In this document: one piece after another, positions 10,042-18,094 of the stretch
Layout of the letters: each line of letters starts with the position of its first letter
Numbering within the stretch: the stretch's first letter is position 1
From: Glutamicibacter uratoxydans
GTDB taxonomy: Bacteria; Actinomycetota; Actinomycetes; Actinomycetales; Micrococcaceae
Assembly (NCBI RefSeq): GCF_006539925.1
Contig: NZ_BJNY01000024.1
Span: 1 to 48,882, forward strand
Reading direction: 5' to 3'
DNA length: 48,882 nucleotides
Program-made: the position numbers and the translations under genes
The notes under the pieces: model-generated
Seen by the model: only the letters and a program-made list of their open reading frames with translations
Database searches by the model: none
Told to the model about the DNA's origin: nothing

Positions 10042-11124
10042 TCAGCCTTTCAGCGATGCTGGGGCGGGGAAGAATTTGCGCGACCAGAGGGCCACGTAGA
10101 CTAGGGCAACTAGGACCGGCACCTCGATCAACGGTCCAACGACGCCTGCCAGGGCCTGGCCGCTGGCAGCGCCGAAAGTGGCAATGGCCACGGCAATTGC
10201 CAGCTCGAAGTTGTTGCCGGCCGCTGTGAAGGCCAGCGTTGTGGTGCGTGCGTAGCCGAGCTTCAAGGCATGTCCGATCAGCATCCCGGCCCCGAAGACA
10301 ACAATGAAATACACCAGCAGCGGCAAGGCCATGCGGGCCACGTCCCAAGGCTGGCTGATGATCGTATCGCCCTGCAGTGCAAAGAGCAGAACGATGGTGA
10401 ACAACAGCCCATAGAGCGCCCAGGGGCCGACTTTGGGGAGGAACTTCGCCTCATACCATTCGCGCCCCTTTGCCCTTTCGCCAAAAGTGCGGGTCAAGAA
10501 TCCTGCCAGCAACGGGATGCCGAGAAAGACTAGGACCGAAAGCGTGATGGCCGCGACGGAGAATTCAGCGCTCGTGGTGGGAAGGCCCAGCCATGAGGGC
10601 AGCACCTGCAGGTAGAACCATCCGAGGATTCCGAAAGCAAGAACCTGGAAGACTGAATTGATCGCCACCAGCACAGCCGCGGCTTCGCGGTCCCCGCAGG
10701 CCAGATCGTTCCAGATCAGCACCATGGCAATGCAGCGCGCTAATCCGACAATAATCAATCCGGTACGGTATTCGGGAAGATCGGGCAGGAATACCCAAGC
10801 CAGCAAGAACATGAATGCGGGCGCCAACACCCAATTGATCACCAGAGAGGTAATCATCAATTTCTTGTCCGCCAGTACGCGCCCGGTTTCGTTGTATCGC
10901 ACCTTGGCGAGTACCGGATACATCATCACCAGCAGTCCGAGCGCAATCGGCAAAGAGACCCCAGCTACTTTGAGGGAGTCGATGGCAGATCCCAGTGAAG
11001 GCAGGATCTTGCCCAGTCCAAGCCCGAGGCCCATGGCCAGCAGTATCCAGACCGGTAAGAATCGGTCGAGCGTGGACAGTTTGCCGGCAACCTGCGTGGT
11101 CTCCGAGTGCAATGGTGATGACAC
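10042..11124 (-). CDS. acr3: ACR3-family arsenite efflux transporter
   Basis: About 360-aa membrane protein with ten predicted hydrophobic segments, exporting arsenite (and possibly antimonite) from the cell. The ACR3 hallmark is a conserved Cys in the fourth helix, here in GLARCIAMVLIWNDLACGD (about residue 131), together with the TAAGNNFELAIAVAIA helix near the C-terminus. The frame is open to TTG 11142, but I prefer GTG 11124: AAGGA sits 7 nt upstream, and the longer start would overlap the operator. It is first in the acr3-arsC operon, divergent from arsR. The gene is sometimes labelled arsB, but the family is ACR3, not the ArsB type. Confidence 0.94.
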   Translation of the reverse strand: MSSPLHSETTQVAGKLSTLDRFLPVWILLAMGLGLGLGKILPSLGSAIDSLKVAGVSLPIALGLLVMMYPVLAKVRYNETGRVLADKKLMITSLVINWVLAPAFMFLLAWVFLPDLPEYRTGLIIVGLARCIAMVLIWNDLACGDREAAAVLVAINSVFQVLAFGILGWFYLQVLPSWLGLPTTSAEFSVAAITLSVLVFLGIPLLAGFLTRTFGERAKGREWYEAKFLPKVGPWALYGLLFTIVLLFALQGDTIISQPWDVARMALPLLVYFIVVFGAGMLIGHALKLGYARTTTLAFTAAGNNFELAIAVAIATFGAASGQALAGVVGPLIEVPVLVALVYVALWSRKFFPAPASLKG

Positions 11125-11141
11125 AGAAATTTCCTTAGACA

Positions 11142-11161
11142 ATATTGATGTTCATCGATAT
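11142..11161. promoter_or_regulatory. Candidate ArsR operator, acr3-proximal
   Basis: Imperfect palindrome ATATTGATGTTCATCGATAT. Read on the minus strand it is ATATCGATGAAcaTCAAT followed by AT, almost the same as the arsR-proximal site. It lies directly upstream of the acr3 start, as expected for ArsR repression. Confidence 0.65.
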
Positions 11162-11188
11162 TTAGGTTCGCCTTGAGTATGATTCCTT

Positions 11189-11206
11189 ATATCGATGAAT
11201 GTCAAT
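11189..11206. promoter_or_regulatory. Candidate ArsR operator, arsR-proximal
   Basis: ATATCGATGAATGTCAAT on the plus strand. It matches the other site in all but two central bases, in mirrored orientation, with centres about 46 bp apart. It overlaps the arsR leader, consistent with autorepression. Confidence 0.65.
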
Positions 11207-11224
11207 CTACGTAGGATGTTTTCC

Positions 11225-11575
11225 ATGACAGCTACATCCTTGCCTAGCAGCACCGATGAGTCCGGCTGCTGCCCGACAACCTCACCGCAGGCAATGGGAG
11301 AGGCTGAGGCACTTCAGGCGGCTCAAATATTGAAGGCTGTCGCCGACCCGAACCGGTTGCGTTTGTTGTCAATCGTGAAGAATGGGCCGAGTGATGGAAC
11401 CTGCGTATGCGATCTGACCGGGCCACTGCAGCTGGGGCAGCCCACGGTGTCTCACCATCTGAAGATTCTTGTTGATTCGGGGCTGCTGGCCCGCGAGAAG
11501 CGCGGAACCTGGGCCTACTACACGCTCGTCCCCCACGCACTGCAGAAAGCCGCGGAGCTGATCACGGAACTGTAA
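11225..11575 (+). CDS. arsR: ArsR/SmtB-family arsenic-responsive repressor
   Basis: 116-aa winged-helix repressor. With the ATG at 11225 (TAGGA 8 nt upstream) the N-terminus contains Cys15-Cys16 in ESGCCP, the arsenite site position described for the Corynebacterium glutamicum type ArsR, and Cys60/Cys62 in CVCDL at the classical alpha3 position. The recognition helix is QPTVSHHLKILVDSGLL and the wing REKRGTWAYY. Upstream in-frame ATGs at 11195 and 11216 exist, but the first lies inside the operator. It is divergent from acr3-arsC and should repress both directions until As(III) binds. Confidence 0.94.
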   Translation: MTATSLPSSTDESGCCPTTSPQAMGEAEALQAAQILKAVADPNRLRLLSIVKNGPSDGTCVCDLTGPLQLGQPTVSHHLKILVDSGLLAREKRGTWAYYTLVPHALQKAAELITEL

Positions 11576-11613
11576 GACGGCCGGCGCTCCTACGCTCCGT
11601 AAGATGGTGAGCC

Positions 11614-11925
11614 GTGAAGAAAATTCTACCGATGCTCATGGTTCTCGGCTTGGCGCTCACCGCATGCTCCACGGCAAACCCGGATGATCTGCGCAAAAGC
11701 GATCCCGAAGGCCACACCGCCTGCATGCACTACGGCGGAAGCCTGACAGCGCCCGGAGACATGGGCAAGACGAACTTGAAGAAGGCCGCCCAGTCCGGCT
11801 CCAAGGCCAGCACTAAAGCCATCCGCGCTGCGGTGGCGACAGGCGCCGATGGCCAGCCTGAAATCAGCGACTCGCAGGCCTTTGCCAAGGCCTGTGAGTC
11901 GCAAGGATTCGATTTTAAGAAGTAG
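11614..11925 (+). CDS. Small lipoprotein of unknown function
   Basis: 103-aa exported protein with a type II signal peptide: basic MKK, hydrophobic core, and lipobox L-T-A-C with Cys18 as the lipidated residue. The mature part is hydrophilic, Ala/Lys/Ser-rich, with two further cysteines (about 37 and 93) that could form a disulfide. The start is GTG behind GGTGAG. It follows arsR by only 38 bp in the same direction, so it may be transcribed with arsR, and it is convergent with the next gene only 6 bp away. No family is recognised; a link to arsenic stress would be inference from position only. Confidence 0.75.
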   Translation: MKKILPMLMVLGLALTACSTANPDDLRKSDPEGHTACMHYGGSLTAPGDMGKTNLKKAAQSGSKASTKAIRAAVATGADGQPEISDSQAFAKACESQGFDFKK

Positions 11926-11931
11926 CCGCTT

Positions 11932-13044
11932 CTAGGCCAGCGGGTAGAGCGGGTTGTGTCCGGCGGCGACGCGTTCTTCCGCCCGCACCTCGCCCGGTGC
12001 GGTGCCGTTGAGGAACGGCCCGTTATCTGCCAGGTGTTCGCGTTCGGGAGCTTCGAGCCAGTTGCCCAAATCCGGGCCCTTCGGGACGATCTGGGTCGGG
12101 TTGATGTCTTCGTGCACCACGTAGTAGTGCTTCTTGATCTGGTCGAAGTCGATGGTGTCGCCAAAGCCCGGAGCCTGGAAAAGGTCCCGGGCATAGCCCC
12201 AGAGGTTCGGCATATCGATGAGCTTGTTGCGGTTGGCCTTGAAGTGTCCGTGGTACACCGGGTCAAAGCGCACCAGCGTGGTGAACAGGCGGACGTCAGC
12301 CTCCGAGATGTAGTCGCCCATCAGGAAGCGGCGGGTTGCCAGCCGCTCTTCCAAATAGTCCAGCGTGGTGAAGAGTCGGTCATAGGCATCGTCGTAGGCC
12401 TGCTGGCTTCCGGCGAAGCCAGCGCGGTAGACGCCGTTGTTGACCTCGGTGAAAATGCGCTTGATCAGCGGCAGCGACTCGTCAAGGGTGTCGGCCTGCA
12501 CCAGGTCCGGGGCGCCCTCGCGGTGGAACTGCTTCCACTGGGTGGAGAGGTCCCAGGTGATCTGCGGGTAGTCGTTGGTGACCACCGCGCCGGAGGCAAT
12601 TTCGACGATGGCAGGCACGGTGATGCCGCGCGGGTAGTCGGCGAAGCGCTTGAAGTAGTTTTCCTGCAGGCGCTCGGTGCCCAGCACCGGGTCCTTGCCG
12701 CCTTCGTCCAGGTCGAAGGTCCAGCTGCGCACGTCGTGGGTCGGGCCCGGAAGCCCCACCGAAAGCGCGTCTTCCAGCCCAAGCAAGCGGCGCACGATCA
12801 GCGTGCGGTTGGCCCAAGGGCACGCGCGGGCTGCGACCAGCCGGTAGCGTCCAGCTTCAACCGGCCACAGCTGGGCTCCGATCTGCGCGGGGGCAAATGG
12901 GTGGCCGATCTTTGCCGGGTCGGCGGCAGGAACGAAGTCCAGGTTCTCCGGATCGGCGACGATGCGGTCTTGGATGTAGTTGGTGTCGCGGTTGAATTCC
13001 TGGCCGGTGACGTAGGCACCCTTAGTTGAAAATTCACTGCCCAT
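11932..13044 (-). CDS. Glutathionyl-hydroquinone reductase homologue (xi-class GST)
   Basis: 370-aa member of the YqjG/ECM4/PcpF family. The N-terminal thioredoxin-fold domain has the catalytic C-P-W-A motif with Cys75 (ARACPWANR), followed by SVGLPGP and VPAIVE. The all-helical C-terminal domain includes GDYISEADVRLFTTLVRFDPVYHGHFKAN, a strong family marker. Characterised enzymes reduce glutathionyl-hydroquinones using glutathione. Actinobacteria mostly use mycothiol, so here the thiol partner may be different. The ATG at 13044 has AAGGAG 8-10 nt upstream. It lies beside an FMN reductase gene on the same strand, with about 125 bp between them, suggesting a quinone or thiol detoxification neighbourhood. 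Confidence 0.9.
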   Translation of the reverse strand: MGSEFSTKGAYVTGQEFNRDTNYIQDRIVADPENLDFVPAADPAKIGHPFAPAQIGAQLWPVEAGRYRLVAARACPWANRTLIVRRLLGLEDALSVGLPGPTHDVRSWTFDLDEGGKDPVLGTERLQENYFKRFADYPRGITVPAIVEIASGAVVTNDYPQITWDLSTQWKQFHREGAPDLVQADTLDESLPLIKRIFTEVNNGVYRAGFAGSQQAYDDAYDRLFTTLDYLEERLATRRFLMGDYISEADVRLFTTLVRFDPVYHGHFKANRNKLIDMPNLWGYARDLFQAPGFGDTIDFDQIKKHYYVVHEDINPTQIVPKGPDLGNWLEAPEREHLADNGPFLNGTAPGEVRAEERVAAGHNPLYPLA

Positions 13045-13169
13045 GACGCTGCTCCTTCTTGTTGTTCCTGATGCCCAATTGCTGCCTGGTTTCGAGCCTA
13101 GGCCCCGGAAGTGGATATGAAAATGGCGGGAAGCTTTTTGCCAAGCTTCCCGCCATCATCAGTTCATGC

Positions 13170-13745
13170 TTAGGCGTTGACCGATGCGTTCTCGCGGACA
13201 ACTTCCATGGCCTTGGTCCAAGCAACGAGCTGCTCGAACATTGGCTGGACCGACGCAGCGGACTGCTCGGTTGGTGCGAAGTTTGCGAAGTTCTCGAAGT
13301 CGGTGAACAGGGAGAACAGGCCAGTCTTCTGAACGTGTGCGATCTGCAGTTCGGAGAGGATGCCGCGCAGGTGCTCGATGGCGCGGGCGCCCATGGCCGA
13401 GCCGTAGCCGACCATGCCTGCGGCCTTGTTGTTCAATTCAACGTTCAGGAAGCTCAGGGCGTTGGCAAGAGCTGGCTGCACCGAGTGGTTGTACTCGCCG
13501 GTGATGAAGATGTAGCCGTCGAATTCAGCAATCTTTGCGGCGAAGGCCTTGGTGTGCTCGTTCTGGTAGTTCTGGTATGCGGCTGGGAATGGCTCGTCCA
13601 GAACTGGGAGGCTGAAGTCTGCAATGTCGACCAGCTCGTAGTCTGCGCCGCCGAATGCCTGCGCCTGCTCCAGAACCCACTGTGCAACACCGAGGTTGTT
13701 GCGGCCTGGGCGGGTGGAACCGGTAACGATAGCGATCTTCGACAT
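13170..13745 (-). CDS. NADPH-dependent FMN reductase
   Basis: 191-aa flavodoxin-fold reductase. The phosphate-binding loop for FMN is VTGSTRPGR (about residues 7-15), and the second flavin contact is the GEYNHS segment in the middle, typical of the chromate/quinone/azo reductase family (ChrR, YieF, SsuE relatives). The frame is open to 13847, but the ATG at 13745 is favoured by AAGGAG at correct spacing and by the canonical MSKIAIVTGS start. It is transcribed away from a MarR gene across two TTGA-N4-TCAA sites, so it is probably a MarR-controlled oxidative or quinone stress reductase. Confidence 0.92.
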   Translation of the reverse strand: MSKIAIVTGSTRPGRNNLGVAQWVLEQAQAFGGADYELVDIADFSLPVLDEPFPAAYQNYQNEHTKAFAAKIAEFDGYIFITGEYNHSVQPALANALSFLNVELNNKAAGMVGYGSAMGARAIEHLRGILSELQIAHVQKTGLFSLFTDFENFANFAPTEQSAASVQPMFEQLVAWTKAMEVVRENASVNA

Positions 13746-13786
13746 GTGTGTTCTCCTTGAGAATTTTTCCTGCCGCACATCTTTAG

Positions 13787-13844
13787 TTGACGTGTCAGCA
13801 TCTCTTGCTAAATTCAACAATACCAGAGATAATTGATACGTCAA
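13787..13844. promoter_or_regulatory. Paired MarR-type operators
   Basis: Two near-palindromes of the form TTGA-N4-TCAA: TTGACGTGTCAg at 13787-13798 (one mismatch) and TTGATACGTCAA at 13833-13844 (perfect). They are 46 bp apart between the divergent FMN reductase and marR genes, one near each start, which suggests that the MarR protein represses both. Confidence 0.6.
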
Positions 13845-13889
13845 CAAAACTTATTGTGAACTACTGCACACCAAAGGAGAGGTACTCAA

Positions 13890-14414
13890 ATGTCTGCCGA
13901 TGAAACCCGCTGGCTGAGCGAGAACGAGCAGGAATTGTGGCAGATCATCCGCGAGTTCCTCTGGCAGTTCCCCAGCGCCATGGACCGCCAGCTGACCCAG
14001 GATTCAAATATGCAAACCGGCGAGTACTCGGTGCTCGCCGCGATCTCCGAATGCCCCGGCACCTCCTACCGCCCGGCGGATATCGCCGAAGCGCTGCGCT
14101 GGGACCGTTCGCGGCTTTCCCACCTCCTGCGCCGAATGGAGGCCAAGGGATTGATCAGTCGCCACTCGGATGAAAACGACCGCCGCGGCCAACAGATCCA
14201 ACTTACCGACCTGGGCTGGCAGACGGTTCGCGAGGCCGCGCCAAGCCACGTGACCTTCGTGCGCGAAATGCTGTTCGACTCGCTCAACGAAGAAGAAGGC
14301 AAGGCGCTGCGCAGCGCCCTGCCGAAGATCCTCGATGCCCTGGGCAAGTACAACGCCGGCGCTACCTGCAAGGCAGATGCCAGCGAAATGGCGGCCAGCT
14401 GCCCGAATAGCTGA
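13890..14414 (+). CDS. MarR-family transcriptional regulator
   Basis: 174-aa winged-helix regulator. The recognition helix and wing are in ALRWDRSRLSHLLRRMEAKGLISR and DENDRRGQQIQLTDLG, the classical MarR D-x-R-R-x-x-x-x-x-L-T pattern. The start ATG at 13890 is preceded by AAAGGAGAGG. Two cysteines in the C-terminal tail (about 158 and 170) could sense thiol stress, but their role is not established. Divergent transcription from the FMN reductase gene and the paired palindromes between them suggest autoregulation and control of that reductase. The stop codon directly touches the stop of the convergent ABC transporter gene with no spacer. Confidence 0.9.
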   Translation: MSADETRWLSENEQELWQIIREFLWQFPSAMDRQLTQDSNMQTGEYSVLAAISECPGTSYRPADIAEALRWDRSRLSHLLRRMEAKGLISRHSDENDRRGQQIQLTDLGWQTVREAAPSHVTFVREMLFDSLNEEEGKALRSALPKILDALGKYNAGATCKADASEMAASCPNS

Positions 14415-16247
14415 TTAGGCGTCTTCGGAAGCCAGCTCACTCTTGGCCACGAGCTGCGCAAAGCGCCCACCCTGGGCGACGAGTTCAGAGAAGGTTCCGG
14501 ACTCCATGATCCGCCCCTGATCCAGCACCACGATCTGGTCAGCGCGCATGACAGTGCTCAGCCGGTGCGCAATGAGCAGCGTAGTGCGGCCGATGGCCAG
14601 CTCGTCCAGCGCCTGCTGCACTAGGGCCTCGGTGACGGTATCCAGCGCGCTGGTCGCTTCGTCCAGCACCAGCACCTTGGGCTTGCGCAGCATGGTGCGC
14701 GCGATGGCCAGGCGCTGCTGCTCGCCGCCGGAGAAACGGTGTCCGCGCTGGCCCACCATGGTGTCCAGCCCGTCGGGCAGCGAGCGGATCAGCTCGGCAA
14801 TCTGCGCGGCTTCTAGCGCCTGCCACAGCTGGGCTTCAGAGGAATCGGGCGCTGCCCACAGGAGGTTTTCGCGCACCGAGGTGTGCAGCAAATAGCTTTC
14901 CTGGGCCACCACCGAGACCACCTCGGCAATGTCCTCCGGCTCGATCTCGCGCAGGTCGATCCCGTCCAGCGTGACCCGCCCGCCGGTGGGATCCAGCAGC
15001 CGCGGCAGCAGCGAACCCATGGTTGACTTGCCCGAACCGGTGGCCCCCACAATAGCCGTCATGGTTCCCGGTTCCAGTCTCAGGTTCAGCGAGTCTAGGG
15101 TCGGCTTGCGGGCCTCCGGGTAGCTGAAGCTGACGTTTTCAAGCACCATTTCACCGCGGACCTTCGCAGCGTCTAGCCTGCGCGGATGCACGGGAACTAC
15201 CAGCTCCTGGTCGGCGTCGAGGTAGTCAAAGACCCGGCTGAATAGTGCCATGGCCGAAATCCACTGCACGGAGATCTGCATCAGGCCCATGACCGGGCGG
15301 AAGATGCCTGCCTGCAGGCCGGTAAATGCCACCAGCGTGCCGATGCTCATTCCATTACTGGTGACAGGCAGCCCTGCCACCAGGTAGAGCACCGCAGGGA
15401 TCACCGCGAAGATGATGCTCATGGTGGCCATGAGCCAGCGGCCGGCCAGTGCGCTGCGCATTTCGAGGTCGATCAGGCGGCGGCTAGACCCGGTGAACGC
15501 TTCGGCGTCTGCGGTGCCCGTGCCCATGATCTTTGACAGCCGCACGCCCGAGATGCTCAAGCGCTCTTCGATCAGCGAGGCGAGGTTTGACATCTCCTGC
15601 TGGCGCTGGCCGGTGACGGTGCGACGCATCCTTGCGGTTTTGCGCGCCAGGAAGATTGCCGGCGGGAAGACCACCAAGGAGATCAGGCTCAGCTGCCAGG
15701 AAATCGCGACCATGGCACAGGCGGTGGCAACAACGGTGGTGAGGTTTGAGGCAATGCTTGTCGCTGAGTTGGTAATCACCGACTGCATCTGCCCGACGTC
15801 GTTGATCAGCCTTGACTGCACGTCTCCGGATTTTGAGTTGGTGAAGAATCCGAGGGATTGCTTCTGCAGGTGGGTGAACAATCCGGTGCGCAGCCCGTGC
15901 ATCACGCGCTGCCCCATGAGTGTGGCCCGCCAGGTCTGGACGACTTCCAGCACCGCGGTGACCAGCGCAATCAGCACTAGCCCGCCTGCGCCGAAAACGA
16001 GCATGCGGACATCCTGCTGCGGAATCGCATGGTCGATCAGCTCGCGGACAATGAACGGCTGAGCCAGCCCGATAATCGAGGAGGCGACGATCAGCGCGAT
16101 AACCACGGCAACCGTGCCGCGGTGGGGCTTGAACAACGAGACGACGCGCTTCATGGACACCGGGTGTTCGGCCAGCCATTTCTTGTCTTCTGCCGCGCGG
16201 GCCCGGCCGACCGGCCTGCCTCCGCCCATCATTCCCATGGAACTCAT
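14415..16247 (-). CDS. ABC exporter, fused membrane and ATPase domains
   Basis: 610-aa half-transporter of the MsbA/LmrA type. Residues about 30-340 form a six-helix exporter membrane domain. The nucleotide-binding domain has Walker A GATGSGKST (about 401-409), signature FSGGEQQ (about 505-511, a small variation on LSGGQ), Walker B VLVLDEATSALD (about 525) and the switch histidine in LLIAHRLST. It should work as a homodimer exporting a drug, lipid or peptide. ATG 16247 is chosen over GTG 16253 because the GTG lies within the AGGGGGAG ribosome-binding site. It is divergent from a second MarR gene, the likely regulator. Confidence 0.93.
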   Translation of the reverse strand: MSSMGMMGGGRPVGRARAAEDKKWLAEHPVSMKRVVSLFKPHRGTVAVVIALIVASSIIGLAQPFIVRELIDHAIPQQDVRMLVFGAGGLVLIALVTAVLEVVQTWRATLMGQRVMHGLRTGLFTHLQKQSLGFFTNSKSGDVQSRLINDVGQMQSVITNSATSIASNLTTVVATACAMVAISWQLSLISLVVFPPAIFLARKTARMRRTVTGQRQQEMSNLASLIEERLSISGVRLSKIMGTGTADAEAFTGSSRRLIDLEMRSALAGRWLMATMSIIFAVIPAVLYLVAGLPVTSNGMSIGTLVAFTGLQAGIFRPVMGLMQISVQWISAMALFSRVFDYLDADQELVVPVHPRRLDAAKVRGEMVLENVSFSYPEARKPTLDSLNLRLEPGTMTAIVGATGSGKSTMGSLLPRLLDPTGGRVTLDGIDLREIEPEDIAEVVSVVAQESYLLHTSVRENLLWAAPDSSEAQLWQALEAAQIAELIRSLPDGLDTMVGQRGHRFSGGEQQRLAIARTMLRKPKVLVLDEATSALDTVTEALVQQALDELAIGRTTLLIAHRLSTVMRADQIVVLDQGRIMESGTFSELVAQGGRFAQLVAKSELASEDA

Positions 16248-16298
16248 ACGCACTCCCCCTGTCCTAGACCGTCAAAGCATCACGACAACAGATTAGCA

Positions 16299-16309
16299 GA
16301 GGTTACCTC
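16299..16309. promoter_or_regulatory. Palindrome in the exporter-marR intergenic region
   Basis: GAGGT-T-ACCTC is a perfect 11-bp palindrome about 50 bp from each start codon. It is a possible operator for the adjacent MarR protein; this is not tested against a known consensus. Confidence 0.35.
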
Positions 16310-16325
16310 ACTATGTGGCTCCATC

Positions 16326-16355
16326 TTGAATTTGTCGGCAACGGCACACTATCCT
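16326..16355 (+). promoter_or_regulatory. Leaderless promoter of the second marR gene
   Basis: TTGAAT (16326-16331), an 18-bp spacer and TATCCT (16350-16355), then only 7 nt before the ATG at 16363. There is no Shine-Dalgarno sequence, so transcription probably starts at the start codon. Confidence 0.6.
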
Positions 16356-16362
16356 TAGATCC

Positions 16363-16839
16363 ATGCACAACAATGAGTCCGCGCCTGACTTGGCAGATCT
16401 GTTCATGCAGGCGTCACGGGCCATCCGAAGCCGCTGGCGCGACAGCCTCATCCCTGCCGGGGTCACTCCGCACCAGTCGCGAGTGCTCTCGATTTTGGGG
16501 CGCGCCGAGGAAAGCGGCATGAGAAATTCCCACCTGGCTGAACGCTTGCACATTGCTGCGCGCTCCACCACCGAGGTAGTTGACCAGCTGGAAGAAAAGC
16601 AGCTGGTGGTGCGCACGCCGGACCCAGGAGACCGCCGGGCTACCCTAATCACTTTGAGCCCAAAAGGCCGTGCGCTGCTCGGCGAGCTGTCGGTCATGCG
16701 CAAGGCCGGCATGGACAGCTACTTCGACAAGCTCAACGAGCAGGACCACGACGAATTGGTGCGCCTGCTGCAAATCTTGAACAAGGAAAATCCGATGCCG
16801 CCGCGCAGCGGGTGCAGGCCTGCCGTAAAAGAAGACTGA
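16363..16839 (+). CDS. MarR-family transcriptional regulator
   Basis: 158-aa winged-helix regulator. The helix-turn-helix is around HLAERLHIAARSTTEVVDQLEEKQLV and the wing is DPGDRRATLITLSPKGRALL, both typical of MarR proteins. No ribosome-binding site precedes the ATG, and a -10 element lies 7 nt upstream, so the mRNA is probably leaderless. The gene is divergent from the ABC exporter with 115 bp between starts. Repression of that exporter, relieved by a transported drug, is the usual arrangement for such pairs, but this is inferred from context. Confidence 0.88.
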   Translation: MHNNESAPDLADLFMQASRAIRSRWRDSLIPAGVTPHQSRVLSILGRAEESGMRNSHLAERLHIAARSTTEVVDQLEEKQLVVRTPDPGDRRATLITLSPKGRALLGELSVMRKAGMDSYFDKLNEQDHDELVRLLQILNKENPMPPRSGCRPAVKED

Positions 16840-17231
16840 CTACTTCAGTGGTGGCAACTGCCTCGTCAGCAGTCACTGATGCGTTAGAAAACTTATTGTG
16901 TCTTTCGCATGGTTCTATCGCCCATTGGCCATTGAATCCGTGATGGCTTAAGCCGAACGAAGAGTATCTAAGTGGCAATTCGCCGATTACTCGGTTCATG
17001 GCCAGTGGTTCAGTTGAGGCGGTCGTTGCAATGGTTGCGGACGTGGCATTCAAGTGACTTCTCAAAACCAGAGGATCCCTAGCCTTGCGTGCTGAACGAT
17101 CGTCAAGAGTTCGCTCAGTGCATGAACTTGGCTCAGAATAGACATCCCGGAAGACCTCCAAGAGGGATGGACAGCAGACAAAGCGCGTCTCCAACATTGT
17201 TGGAAAGCCAAGCCGCATTGCCGGCGTGATA
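16840..17231. other. Intergenic region without recognisable gene
   Basis: About 390 bp between the convergent marR and lipoprotein genes, with lower GC than the neighbours. A minus-strand frame runs across most of it into both genes, but it has no ribosome-binding site and no recognisable motifs. The only structure I see is a perfect 15-bp palindrome, TCCAACATTGTTGGA, at 17190-17204. It may be decayed DNA. Confidence 0.5.
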
Positions 17232-17852
17232 TTAGCCGTCGGCTTCGAAAGTCGAAACGAAACGTTCACGCTCCGACGTCACTTGATGCGCAACAGCATC
17301 GACATACTGCTGAACAGCTTCGGAACTCATTGCCGAGGCGGAGTCTCCCTCAGCAAGAGCGATGTTCGAGTTAGGGCCGCTCACCAGCAGAGTCCCATCC
17401 GGCTGGGCATAAGCCGCAAACACATATGACCGACCCTTCTTGGGAAGTGAGTCATCTTCATAGAGGACAACAGATTTCTTGTCCTCTGAGATGCCTCCCC
17501 ATTTTTGCAGGTCAATTGGCTCTGTGGTGACTAGTTCACCTTTGAGATTCTCTAAGACAGTAACTTTGAAATTGGAGTACGGGGTTCCAATCTCTTTCTC
17601 GCTGCCGTCCGCGTTCTCGATAGTAGTAGGGAACTTGTAGTCCGTTCCTGCAAACGAGTCGACTTGACCGACAAAAACATAGTCGGCGTCCCCAACGACA
17701 GCCCTTGGATTGTCTACATCGATAATAAACGATCCACTCGCTATTGAAATTGGAAGGCTGCTGCCCTGGGTTTCGTCGCTTGCTGAGCTACACGAGGCAA
17801 GCAGCAAACTTGCCGCAGCAAGAGCACCAATCGTTAGGCCGGAATTTTGCAT
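17232..17852 (-). CDS. Putative lipoprotein
   Basis: 206-aa exported protein. Starting at ATG 17852 (GGAGGGG site 6-10 nt upstream) it has a type II signal peptide with lipobox L-A-S-C and Cys21 as the lipidation site. The mature domain begins with a Ser-rich tether and contains ADYVFVGQVDSFAGT, a Y-x-x-F-K-V-T-V-L-E-N-L-K-G-E segment and LQKWGG, a pattern I have seen in uncharacterised surface lipoproteins of Gram-positive bacteria. No catalytic motif is visible. An upstream in-frame start at 17948 exists but would place 32 extra residues before the signal peptide. It is probably monocistronic; its GC is lower than the siderophore genes upstream. Confidence 0.8.
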   Translation of the reverse strand: MQNSGLTIGALAAASLLLASCSSASDETQGSSLPISIASGSFIIDVDNPRAVVGDADYVFVGQVDSFAGTDYKFPTTIENADGSEKEIGTPYSNFKVTVLENLKGELVTTEPIDLQKWGGISEDKKSVVLYEDDSLPKKGRSYVFAAYAQPDGTLLVSGPNSNIALAEGDSASAMSSEAVQQYVDAVAHQVTSERERFVSTFEADG

Positions 17853-17985
17853 CTTCGCCCCTCCACCCCAATAGGTCTTGTAGGTCGTATCGTACGTTGG
17901 CCGCTCATCGCTGCTCAAGGTTCTGGTCCCGGATATATCTAGATACATGAGGGTAATCGACTTGTTCCGCGCGATATGACGTTAA

Positions 17986-18029
17986 GCAGAGGGAGCTTCC
18001 TCGCTATTCGAGAAAGCTCCCCTCTGTTG
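17986..18029. terminator. Terminator hairpin after the siderophore operon
   Basis: Imperfect inverted repeat GCAGAGGGAGCTTcCTCG / CGAGaAAGCTCCCcTCTG with a 5-nt loop. It lies 65-110 bp beyond the stop of the ATPase-SIP gene (minus strand). No long T-tract follows, so it may stabilise the 3' end instead of terminating. Confidence 0.6.
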
Positions 18030-18094
18030 AAGATAAAACCCACTTCGCCTATTCGAAACGTGAAGTCCGCGGAATGTGGATTCAGCCGTGGGAT

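Noticed and set aside
16733-17269. 178-codon minus-strand frame across the marR-lipoprotein gap
   Set aside because: No ribosome-binding site, overlaps both flanking genes, and shows no motif or hydrophobic pattern. Also considered as a transposase remnant, but no family motif or terminal repeat was found.
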